A stretch of 64,000 bases of DNA. Origin: Paraburkholderia caledonica NBRC 102488. GTDB lineage: Bacteria; Pseudomonadota; Gammaproteobacteria; Burkholderiales; Burkholderiaceae. The DNA is taken from positions 310,001 to 374,000 of the forward strand of contig NZ_BAYE01000007.1 of NCBI RefSeq assembly GCF_000685095.1. Direction: 5' to 3'. Below, piece by piece: positions 8,964 through 19,091 of this stretch (its first letter is position 1; each line of letters starts with the position of its first letter). The notes beneath the pieces were generated by a model that saw only the letters and a list, made by a program, of their open reading frames with translations, was not told where the DNA came from and did no database searches. A program made the position numbers and the translations under genes.

Positions 8964-9438
8964 CGCAGTGGCTCCCGCAGCGATGTTGAGCCGTTAGCCG
9001 GCAATTGCGCTTCGCGGTGCGTTCTAGTCGCTCGAATGTCGCCGCAATGCGGCGGCTCACTGCCCGCGAAGGCTGCTTTCTTCAGCGTACCACTCTGGTG
9101 CGCAACGTCAGTGCGTTGCGTAACGCGCTAAAACGCCATGGTGCAGTCGAATCAGGACAGTCGGCAATGATTTTTAGCTTGGGTTAAACACTACGCAATA
9201 CGCGTACCAGTGTCACGCATTCTTCGAAATTTGCTAAGTTCCTTCTGGCGATGCAGCCGAAAATGGCGATCAGATAATTCTACAGGCCACGTCAATCGGC
9301 TTATCCGCCGACGAATAGAGCTTTTACGTTTTCTACGCAATGCGGAGGCAAGCTTTTCGTAGCGGAGCCGATCGGGGAATGCACTGGCTCCTCATGACGG
9401 AGTACGGTTTCAATTGCTGCTTATTAAGTTGCGCCCCC

Positions 9439-9466
9439 TTGGTTGCAGTTTTGAAACGTTTATAAT
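9439..9466 (+). promoter_or_regulatory. Possible sigma-70 promoter
   Basis: TTGGTT at 9439-9444 and a perfect TATAAT at 9461-9466 are separated by 16 bases. If used, it would give a leader of nearly 480 bases before the glycosidase at 9954. The -10 box is convincing and the -35 box is weak. Confidence 0.4.
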
Positions 9467-9716
9467 TCTTCCGCCGAGACGCCCAGTAACTAATGCCGCA
9501 GCGTTCACATCAGGCATTGGTTCTGAGTAAGATTTCCTTATTGGCCCGTTGCGCCGAGCATTTGTCGCAGGACCGCGCTAATGGCGCAGATTTCGCGAGG
9601 CGTTGTCGCCTGCTTCGTTTCTGCGGGCCAGTCTGTGATTCATGTAGCGGGCGTTGCACCAACGAACAGATTGATCGTTGATGAAAAGCCATCTGGCTGA
9701 AGTACTAGCTTAGCTA

Positions 9717-9739
9717 TCCTAATCGATTGAGTATTAGGA
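9717..9739. promoter_or_regulatory. Inverted repeat TCCTAAT-N9-ATTAGGA, possible operator
   Basis: A perfect 7-bp inverted repeat with centres 16 bases apart lies about 215 bases upstream of the glycosidase start. Size and symmetry suit a dimeric regulator. No matching second copy was noticed in the window, so the role is a guess. Confidence 0.35.
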
Positions 9740-9953
9740 GAGGCGGCGTTCGCACAGCCGTGATTTGTTTCGCACCGCGCGCACAGGCACAGCTGCGCCG
9801 GCCTTCGATCGTCCCGCGTTTGATGCTGCAAGACGGACCACATTGCGTCCGGGGCACAGCTTTTCTCTCACATCCAATAAGACAAAGGCGTGACGGCCCT
9901 GCCGATCCTGCTTACTTTTTCGGGGATAACTTCTCTTCACAAAGACAGGGACA

Positions 9954-12209
<2,256 letters not shown>

Positions 12210-12240
12210 TCGCGCCTTGATAAATGCACTGAGTTAATTT

Positions 12241-12272
12241 CGACGCGCGCCATTGATCATGGTGGCGCGTCG
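12241..12272. terminator. Imperfect hairpin after the glycosidase gene
   Basis: CGACGCG at 12241-12247 pairs with CGCGTCG at 12266-12272, with further imperfect pairing inside (CGCCAT against ATGGTGG). It starts 31 bases after the stop. There is no T-run, so termination by this hairpin is uncertain. Confidence 0.4.
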
Positions 12273-13258
12273 ATCTGAATTTGGTGGGGATCACAGCGAT
12301 CTGCGAAAAGTACTGAACGTAGCGCACTTCCGTTTCTACCGACGTTGGGCCGACAAGCGCATGGGCTCCAGCGTGGGTGGCCGATGCTGAGCCTATTTGT
12401 TGTGTCGGCGCGCTCTTCGCCGGCCGGCGAAACGCTCTATTGTCTGGAGCGCTTGCATGGACACGCTGAGTGCAAGAAAGATGCATAGCACCCGTACGAC
12501 GGAGAACGCGCGCTTGATCTTCAGGGTCATCGGAATCGTCGTCAATGCCGTACTCCACAGAGAAAAAGCCAAGCGAACTCGAGAAAAATGGCAAGGAGGC
12601 CGTCAACGCGTCATCTTCGCGTAGAACCTTCCGGCCTGGTTGCGGCGCCTTGTTATAAGAAAGTCGCCTCCTAACGCTGAGATGAGCAAACCATTTAATG
12701 CGGCTACCGTCGTATGCCCGTCCTTCAAGCATACGTTGCCATCCTAGCCGTGGCCTGCCGTTGTCTAGAGCAATCCAACGGCCTCGGCGTCATGGCGAAC
12801 GCGCGCCCTTTTGCCATGGCACCGTGTTGTCCTCAGCGAGGCGCGGACCAAGCATAAAACGAAACGTTGCCCTAAGGTAATAATATTATTTGACGGTACT
12901 TGTTACTGTTGTCTGCAATACTTACCGCGCGATGTGTCCTTCCGCACGGAGCGGTACATTTTAGGCTCTTATCGTCACGCAAGGTTTCCGCATTCTACTG
13001 TTTGCTACTCGAAAGATTGGGCAAACCTGCTTTCACGCTGTGCTCCATCCTGTTTTGCGCAATACGCTGCCTGGAATAACAGTAAGCCATCCTGGTTGCT
13101 TGTTGCTCGACAAGCACGAACCCGAAAAAGTTGAAAATCTCGCGCTAATTCGCGAGTCAGAATTGCGTGTTCGCGTTAAGTGGTATCAATCCCTTGCTTT
13201 GCTTTGCTTCGCGTTTTGCGGCTCCAACGCAGTTTGGCGCTGGCACGAAATAAACGCG

Positions 13259-13287
13259 GCGTCGTGAAATCGGCGATTTCACGACGC
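13259..13287. promoter_or_regulatory. Perfect 14-bp hairpin, loop of one base
   Basis: GCGTCGTGAAATCG (13259-13272) and its exact reverse complement (13274-13287) are separated by one G. It lies 150 bases before the glycosyltransferase start. It could be an operator palindrome, an RNA hairpin in the leader, or a transcript end; no T-run follows. Confidence 0.45.
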
Positions 13288-13436
13288 TTCGCATGATTAT
13301 AAGTTATGCAGATTAATTTTCGCATTTTGCGTTTTAAAACGAACGCAGGCTCCAGGTCATTGGATCAATTTGTCACGTACCTGGGCGGCGAGCACGGTGG
13401 ATAACTTGGCAAATCGTTAATTGGCGCGGGAGCCCC

Positions 13437-14591
13437 ATGAGAATCGTTCACGTTACCGAGGCATTTGGAGGAGGCGTTCTGTCGATGCTCACGGAGCTTT
13501 GCAACCGCGCAGCGGCAATCGGCGCGCATGTCACGGTCCTTTATTCGACACGGCCGGAAACTCCGAAGAACTTCATCGAACTGTTCCACCCCAAGGTCGA
13601 CCTCGTGCACGTGTCCATGTGCAGGGATGTTCATGTCCGCAAAGATTGGTCGAGCGTGTGGGAACTCGCCAGACATATGCGGCGCTGCGACCCGACAGTG
13701 ATCCACCTGCACTCGTCGAAGGCTGGCGTATTGGGGCGTGCGGCCGCCAGAATTGCGACGCAAAACGCGAAGGTTCTGTACTCGCCGCACGGCCTTGCTT
13801 TTCTACGTCGCGACGTCTCTCGCGCGAAGCAGCTTGCGTATCTGATGTTCGAGCGCATGGCCGACATGATGGGGGGGACTGTCGTCGCGTGCTCGCCCGG
13901 AGAGTTGCACGAGATTGAGGAAAAAGTCCGAGTGAAGGACGCAACGTTGATAGAGAACGGCGTGGACATTAGCAGCATCCCGCTGCGCAAAAATCGCGAG
14001 GACGGAAATGTCGTCGTTGGAATGAATGGCCGTGCGTCGTTTCAGAAACACCACGAGCTCTTTATCTCTCTCGCGAACACGTTGCACGACTCGACCACCA
14101 GATTTGTCTGGATCGGGGGCAATAGCGAAGAGTTGCCCGATGCGAGTCAGGCGTCTGCGCTCACGTGCAGCGGCTGGCTAACGCGTTCGCGCGCGCTTTC
14201 GTTAATGTCTGAGCTCGACATCTACGTGCAGACGTCACGCTGGGAAGGCATGCCTGTAGCGCTGATCGAAGCGCAGGTAGCGGGCATTCCCGCGGTCGTG
14301 ACCGACGTGGTGGGCAACCGCGACGTGGTTGTTCACGGCGTCACGGGATTCGTTGGGTCGGATGAGGAGATGCCGGGTTACCTGGAGCAGCTCCGCGGCG
14401 ATCGGAAACTGAGGGAAGAGATGGGCGCGGCCGCACGAGAACTCGCGGTGGCGAAGTTCTCGATGGACATCATCTTTCACAGATGGCTGAACACCTATGA
14501 GTCCAGCGGAGAGAAACACGTCAAGGAAGTACTGGAGCCCCATTCAATTGTCCCTTGCGATATCCAGCCCAACCCGGACAAGTCATTGTAG
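13437..14591 (+). CDS. Glycosyltransferase family 4
   Basis: A 384-aa GT4 enzyme. MRIVHVTEAFGGGVLSMLTELCN gives the N-terminal strand and glycine loop, and VIHLHSSKAGVLGRAAAR is the acceptor-side H-x-H-x-SKAG motif seen in WbnH/Cps-type transferases. VVGMNGRASFQKHHELFISLA is the donor-side GR...K segment, and SRWEGMPVALIEAQVAGIPAVVTDV is a full E-x7-E motif. It is a cytoplasmic retaining transferase building the repeat unit. The ATG at 13437 has GGGAG just upstream. The last 30 residues are polar and lie outside the fold. It heads a run of three same-strand glycosyltransferases with gaps of 58 and 74 bases. Confidence 0.87.
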   Translation: MRIVHVTEAFGGGVLSMLTELCNRAAAIGAHVTVLYSTRPETPKNFIELFHPKVDLVHVSMCRDVHVRKDWSSVWELARHMRRCDPTVIHLHSSKAGVLGRAAARIATQNAKVLYSPHGLAFLRRDVSRAKQLAYLMFERMADMMGGTVVACSPGELHEIEEKVRVKDATLIENGVDISSIPLRKNREDGNVVVGMNGRASFQKHHELFISLANTLHDSTTRFVWIGGNSEELPDASQASALTCSGWLTRSRALSLMSELDIYVQTSRWEGMPVALIEAQVAGIPAVVTDVVGNRDVVVHGVTGFVGSDEEMPGYLEQLRGDRKLREEMGAAARELAVAKFSMDIIFHRWLNTYESSGEKHVKEVLEPHSIVPCDIQPNPDKSL

Positions 14592-14649
14592 TTCCGGCGT
14601 CCGATCTGAACGACTAGTTGACCGCACCAACGATTTACGGGGACCAACT

Positions 14650-15591
14650 GTGTACAAAATCTTCTTGCTACATCCCGGCCGGGCTAATTACCCCGAACTC
14701 GTGGCATATCAGGACTACTACGCCGCACGCGGTGTCGATGTGGTCGCCGGCACACTGAGCGACTACAAAGCGCTTGCGGATAAGGCAGACTTTCTCGTGT
14801 GGGCGATCATGGGCTTCTATCCGAAGCAACTGGCGTCTGATTTCGTCATTCACGACTACAGGTCGCTCTCTGTGGGCGGCTCGGCTGGCCTGAAAGACAT
14901 TGCAAAGCGCTATCTGAACGCACGACCCAACTTGCGGATCTTCCAGAATACGCGGCAGCAAAACATCATGAAGTTCAATGACGACGTGCCCTCGGTGATC
15001 CTCCCAATGGGTGTTCCGAAATGGATCTTCGAGGTGCCGCAACAACCGCCTGATGCCGAGGATATCGCCGACTTTTGCTATATCGGCGACATGAGCTTCG
15101 AGCGGGGCTTTCATCTCGTCATTGAGGCATTTCTCGAGAACTTCCGCGAGGTGGATGCTTCGCTGTTGCTTGTAGGCAAGCCCGAGCCACGCCTTTACGA
15201 GCGATACGCCGGCAGGCGCGGATTGGTCTTCGCTGGCGCGTTGCCACAGCGCGAGGCACTTGGCCTTGTCGCGAGGTCGTCGATCGCGGTGTCGTACTTC
15301 CCATATCACCGTCCGCATTGCTACCAGACGCCGACCAAACTTCTCGAGTACGCTGCGCTTGGGAAGAAAATTCTGTGCAATGACTCTCCGTCGAACGTCG
15401 CGTGCTGCGAGGATTTGCACATCAACAGCATCATCACCAGTTCCTCCATTTTCACCGGGATGACCGCCGCCACCATTGAGACGGCGAAGCCGAATCAAAG
15501 GGCGAATTTCACGCAGCTCGCGTGGGACAACGTTATCGAGAAATCGAACATCAATAGCTACATTTCCGGAAAAATAAACTTCAGCCAGTAG
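14650..15591 (+). CDS. Short GT-B-like glycosyltransferase, member 1 of a tandem pair
   Basis: A 313-aa protein beginning at a GTG (14650) with GGGGACC upstream; the frame is open for another 51 codons but overlaps the previous gene and is unlikely to be used. The sequence resembles a compact GT-B transferase: IFLLHPGRANYPELVAYQDYY at the start, FCYIGDMSFERGFHLVIEAF as the donor-half strand, and TPTKLLEYAALGKKILCNDSP as the terminal donor-binding helix and strand (TKLLEYAALGxxI is typical of GT4). It is clearly homologous to the next gene, sharing ANYPE, IMGFYPK, VIHDYRSLSVG, RPNLRIFQN and LPMGVP. Specificity is unknown. Confidence 0.75.
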   Translation: MYKIFLLHPGRANYPELVAYQDYYAARGVDVVAGTLSDYKALADKADFLVWAIMGFYPKQLASDFVIHDYRSLSVGGSAGLKDIAKRYLNARPNLRIFQNTRQQNIMKFNDDVPSVILPMGVPKWIFEVPQQPPDAEDIADFCYIGDMSFERGFHLVIEAFLENFREVDASLLLVGKPEPRLYERYAGRRGLVFAGALPQREALGLVARSSIAVSYFPYHRPHCYQTPTKLLEYAALGKKILCNDSPSNVACCEDLHINSIITSSSIFTGMTAATIETAKPNQRANFTQLAWDNVIEKSNINSYISGKINFSQ

Positions 15592-15665
15592 GACGCAACG
15601 CCTTCGGAAGCAAAGAGTTCGTCGACCACGTGGATGCAGAGTGTGAGCAACGGAGGTAGGAAAAA

Positions 15666-16598
15666 GTGAAACTGTTTATTTTGCATACGGGCAAGGCGAA
15701 CTATCCCGAGGTGGCCGCGTACACGGAGTATTTCGAAAAGAACGGCTACTTCGTCAACTCAGGCACGATGGCTGACTATCGGAAAATTGCGGACCCGCAC
15801 AACTATGTGCTCTGGTGCATCATGGGGTTCTATCCAAAGAGGCTGCCCTCGCGCTACGTGATTCATGACTACCGCTCGTTGTCGGTAGGCAGCTATATCA
15901 CACTGAAAGACGCGGCGAAGAAGTTGCTGCAGCCGCGTCCAAATCTCCGAATCTTCCAGAACGAATCCATGCAGAAGCTGATGGACTTCGACGACAGCGT
16001 GGAAACCATTCTGTTGCCCATGGGTGTGCCCGACTGGATCTTCTCCTGCAAAGGCTCTCGCAACGGAGCGCTGCCCACGGGAACGTTTTGCTATATGGGG
16101 GAGATCACCCGTGAGAGGGGCGTCGATGAGTTTCTCGCGGGTTTCGCGTCTGCGCGGCGCGGTTCCGACACCCTGGTACTTGTCGGTGCCGTGGAAAAGA
16201 AGATTGCCGACGCTTATCAAGGAGCGCCCGGCCTGATATTCACTGGAAAACTGCCGCAACGGGATGCTCTCGATGTAGTAAAGAACTGCGAGTACGCCAT
16301 ATCGACGATTCCGTACTCGCGTCCCTACAACGTGCAGACTCCGACGAAGCTGCTCGAATACGCTGCGTTGGGCAAACGGATTATTTGTAACGATTCACCG
16401 TCAAACCTCACTGCAGCGGCCGCATTCGGGATTCTCTGCAAGGTCACGGGGCCCGACATCTTTGCAGGAATAGGTCAACTGTCGGATGAGACAGTGCCAG
16501 CGAACGACCCTTCCAGTCTCGAACATCTGCGGTGGAATAACGTGATCGCGTCATCGGGAATCGACCGCTGCCTGAACGCCGCGCTCCACGTTCACTGA
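15666..16598 (+). CDS. Short GT-B-like glycosyltransferase, member 2 of a tandem pair
   Basis: A 310-aa paralogue of the preceding gene, starting at GTG 15666 with a strong GGAGG ribosome-binding site at 15651-15655. Shared blocks run the length of the protein: GKANYPE, CIMGFYPKRL, VIHDYRSLSVG, RPNLRIFQN, LPMGVPDWIF, FCYMGEITRERG and QTPTKLLEYAALGKRIICNDSPSN (positions about 223-246). A duplication followed by divergence is the simplest origin, and the two probably add related sugars or successive linkages. Its stop codon overlaps the stop of the convergent polymerase-like gene by seven bases (TCACTGA at 16592-16598). Confidence 0.75.
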   Translation: MKLFILHTGKANYPEVAAYTEYFEKNGYFVNSGTMADYRKIADPHNYVLWCIMGFYPKRLPSRYVIHDYRSLSVGSYITLKDAAKKLLQPRPNLRIFQNESMQKLMDFDDSVETILLPMGVPDWIFSCKGSRNGALPTGTFCYMGEITRERGVDEFLAGFASARRGSDTLVLVGAVEKKIADAYQGAPGLIFTGKLPQRDALDVVKNCEYAISTIPYSRPYNVQTPTKLLEYAALGKRIICNDSPSNLTAAAAFGILCKVTGPDIFAGIGQLSDETVPANDPSSLEHLRWNNVIASSGIDRCLNAALHVH

Positions 16599-17746
16599 CC
16601 ATCGTGGGACTTGAGCCATCTGCGCTCTGGCTGGCCGAAATGGAAGTGGACGGGGCGGGTGGTAGTGACATGAGGCGCGTCCGGCTTGCGCTCCAATCGC
16701 GATGAAAGCAGCAGATACATTAAGAGCGGCGCGATCGGCGACAGATGACGGAGAAACGAGCCATAGTCGGGTTCGAAGATCGCCTGAGTTGCAAGAAAGC
16801 TGACGATGAAGCAGAAGCACAGCTTCTCAAAGCGATCTGGCGCTGCGACTGCACCTCTTCTCTGATACCGCGAGAACATGGAGGCGAGAGTAAAGAACGT
16901 GCATATTCCGCCGATGGTCTGTGTCGCCACCCCCGAGAGAACCAGCGGTAAAGGCAGCAGAAACGTGCCCAGAATGAGCATGGCGTTAGTCACGTCCGAG
17001 ACCATATTGCCGCCGGGGATGATCTGTACGATAAGCGACCCAACCTCGCTCGGATCTCTCGACTCGTTGACCATCTGCCGTGCAAAGTCCAGCGTTTCGC
17101 CGTACTGCATACGGAAGTTAGCGGCTACGCATGCGAACAGAATGACAGCCAGCAATGCGAGAAAAGGCGGCCTGCGCAGAACAGCGGGCCCGAAGTACAG
17201 CAACAGCGCCGGCACTAACGTGATGGCCCAATAGGTGCGAAAGAAGATGGCAATGAGTGCGACGCAAGCTGTGAATACGACAACGATGAACCGCGAGTCC
17301 TTGCACTGCAGGATGAAGAGAACCGCTAGCGATATAACGATCTCCTTCGAAGGCATACCAATGTAGACTGTCTGCGCAAAGAGCCAGAAGCAGGCGAGCA
17401 GGAATTCCATGTACGTTAGCGACGCCACTCCAGACCGCCAGATCGCGAGCACGAGGCCGACTGTGGAGGCGAAAAATCCGATCAGCGATATTCCCGGCGT
17501 GCTAATGCCGAGCGACCGGAACGTCCATGCAAGGTTGTCGAAGGAGTCGCCAAAGGCTTCGAAGCGACTAACCGTCAGCATTCGTTCGAGGATAACTTGC
17601 TCGTCGAGCAGGAACTTGGCCGGGAGCACCGTTTCATGGGCGATGGAAACGAAGCAAAGAAGGGCGAGCAGAAGCAGCCAGGTTGTCGCCGACACGCCGG
17701 GACTCGCGCTTCGCCCGATTAGCCCGGGTACTTTGACAATACGCAC
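16592..17746 (-). CDS. Polytopic membrane protein, probable second Wzy-type polymerase
   Basis: A 384-aa membrane protein with about ten hydrophobic helices, including STTWLLLLALLCFVSIAHE-like and FIVVVFTACVALIAIFFRTYWAIT segments. A loop follows residue 205 (MQYGETLDFARQMVNESRDPSEVG). The composition fits the O-antigen polymerase/EpsG-like group, which is poorly conserved. The start is uncertain: TTG 17767, GTG 17752 and GTG 17746 are in frame. The last is preferred because AAGGGGG lies six bases upstream. It follows a flippase gene by about ten bases on the same strand, so a Wzx-Wzy pair is the natural reading. An O-antigen ligase is the alternative. Confidence 0.6.
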   Translation of the reverse strand: MRIVKVPGLIGRSASPGVSATTWLLLLALLCFVSIAHETVLPAKFLLDEQVILERMLTVSRFEAFGDSFDNLAWTFRSLGISTPGISLIGFFASTVGLVLAIWRSGVASLTYMEFLLACFWLFAQTVYIGMPSKEIVISLAVLFILQCKDSRFIVVVFTACVALIAIFFRTYWAITLVPALLLYFGPAVLRRPPFLALLAVILFACVAANFRMQYGETLDFARQMVNESRDPSEVGSLIVQIIPGGNMVSDVTNAMLILGTFLLPLPLVLSGVATQTIGGICTFFTLASMFSRYQRRGAVAAPDRFEKLCFCFIVSFLATQAIFEPDYGSFLRHLSPIAPLLMYLLLSSRLERKPDAPHVTTTRPVHFHFGQPERRWLKSHDGQ

Positions 17747-17756
17747 GTTCACCCCC

Positions 17757-19001
17757 TTAGATTGCAACCGAATCCCGCGGCTTGATGCTCATGCCGCCTT
17801 TCGCCACGTTCACCGAATAGTAGATGCCGACGCATGCCACGAGCGTTCCCGATAGGCTGAGAAGCAGCACCACCGACATAAAGTCCAGCTTGAAGACGCT
17901 CGTGAAGGCGAAAATGATGAATATGCTGACGGCACTCATCAGTTGAATCACCAGATCGAACTTCTGCTGCTTGAAGACGATGAATACCTGTGCAAGCGAA
18001 CCGAACACGGCCATCGTCAGGAAGTACGGCGAAAACAGCATGTAAACGTGCATCGACTGCTGCCAGAGGTCTCCCATCTTGAAGTTGATGATGAGCGCGA
18101 GGCCGAGGTAGCCCGCTGCAATGAGCACCACGCTCAGCGGCATCAGAACCAGAGAGAACGATGTCGCCGGATTCCTTGCGCCGCGCACGTCCGTACCTCT
18201 TTCCACCAGATCGATGAGATCCCGTCGGAACACCGCGCCGAGGCTCTGTGACAGGAGAGACGCAGGGAAATAGCCGACGCGATAGGCAAGAGCAAAAACG
18301 CCCGCGTCGTGGGGTGCGAAAGCAAGTGGCATGAGGATCGCGATTGAATAGATCACGACCGAATTGAGCGACGTTGTCGGCAGTGAGAATTTGGCGTAGT
18401 CGAGTTGCAGCCGGGAGAACTTCAGGCACTCCGGCGAAAGCATCGACCGGGAACCGAAAAGATATCCGGCCAGCGGAACGACGGCTGAAACAAAGAACAC
18501 GAAGCTGTACACCGCGAAAATGTCCGGTCCGCTCCACGGGTGTCTGGCCACCATCATCAGCGCAACGAACGCCATCGCAAATGCGACATTCGGAAATGCG
18601 CGTTGCACGGCGATGCTCACGTACTTGCGCTCGCTAGCCAGTGCAGACGACAGCGCCTGCTGGAGGAATACACCGCACGCCAGCACCACTACGGTCAAAT
18701 ACTTCTGCTCGCCACTGACCACCGCGACGGCGGCTAGCAGCAGTGCGATCGCCATGGCGACGCAACTCGAACTCACCAGCGCGCGAACGGCAAGCGTCCT
18801 ATCCGCAGCCATACAGGCAACTTCGAGCCGCAAGCCCAGCACCGAACCGGCGAAAAGGCCTATCGCATTCAACTGGCTGAAGTAACCGAGCTCGCTCGGC
18901 CCGCAGAACTTGCCAATCAGTATGACCGCAATGAAGTTCGCGGCCTGACTGAGCACAACGCCCGCGATGCTAACGACCGAATGCTTTACATTAACGATCA
19001 T
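17757..19001 (-). CDS. Wzx-type polysaccharide flippase (second of three)
   Basis: A 414-aa membrane protein with about twelve helices. The N-terminal VVLSQAANFIAVILIGKFCGPSELGYFSQLNAI is diagnostic of polysaccharide flippases, including the GKFCGPSELGYFS turn. LDYAKFSLPTTSLNSVVIYSIAILMPLAFAPHDAGVFALAYR marks the second half. It translocates lipid-linked repeat units across the inner membrane. The gene lies between the BY-kinase gene (90 bases upstream) and the polymerase candidate (about 10 bases downstream), all on the minus strand. This makes a kinase-Wzx-Wzy operon, presumably for one polymer. It is unrelated in detail to the flippase at 4822. Confidence 0.85.
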   Translation of the reverse strand: MIVNVKHSVVSIAGVVLSQAANFIAVILIGKFCGPSELGYFSQLNAIGLFAGSVLGLRLEVACMAADRTLAVRALVSSSCVAMAIALLLAAVAVVSGEQKYLTVVVLACGVFLQQALSSALASERKYVSIAVQRAFPNVAFAMAFVALMMVARHPWSGPDIFAVYSFVFFVSAVVPLAGYLFGSRSMLSPECLKFSRLQLDYAKFSLPTTSLNSVVIYSIAILMPLAFAPHDAGVFALAYRVGYFPASLLSQSLGAVFRRDLIDLVERGTDVRGARNPATSFSLVLMPLSVVLIAAGYLGLALIINFKMGDLWQQSMHVYMLFSPYFLTMAVFGSLAQVFIVFKQQKFDLVIQLMSAVSIFIIFAFTSVFKLDFMSVVLLLSLSGTLVACVGIYYSVNVAKGGMSIKPRDSVAI

Positions 19002-19091
19002 CTTCTATTCGGAGTTCGGTTTTGACAAAGCCGTACCGGTTATGCCGCATCGGCCACACAGGCTTTCTGCGGCATGCGCTTAGGCAAGGGG

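Larger units (their letters stand above)
8964..9953. other. Long intergenic region, about 1 kb
   Basis: No convincing gene is present; the short open frames (for example 9493-9681) lack ribosome-binding sites and protein-like composition. The region separates divergent transcription units and is more A+T-rich than its flanks. It contains a possible sigma-70 promoter (9439-9466) and an inverted repeat (9717-9739), listed separately. Confidence 0.6.
12210..13436. other. Long intergenic region, about 1.2 kb
   Basis: No open frame here has a ribosome-binding site together with protein-like composition. Visible structure consists of the hairpin at 12241-12272, an A+T-rich perfect palindrome AATAATATTATT at 12879-12890, and a perfect hairpin at 13259-13287. 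It may hold the promoter of the glycosyltransferase run starting at 13437, possibly with a long leader or a small RNA. Nothing identifies either with confidence. Confidence 0.55.

Noticed and set aside
12879..12890. AATAATATTATT palindrome as an operator
   Set aside because: Simple A+T palindromes arise easily in low-complexity sequence; there is no second copy and no nearby start, so it is only mentioned in the description of the gap.
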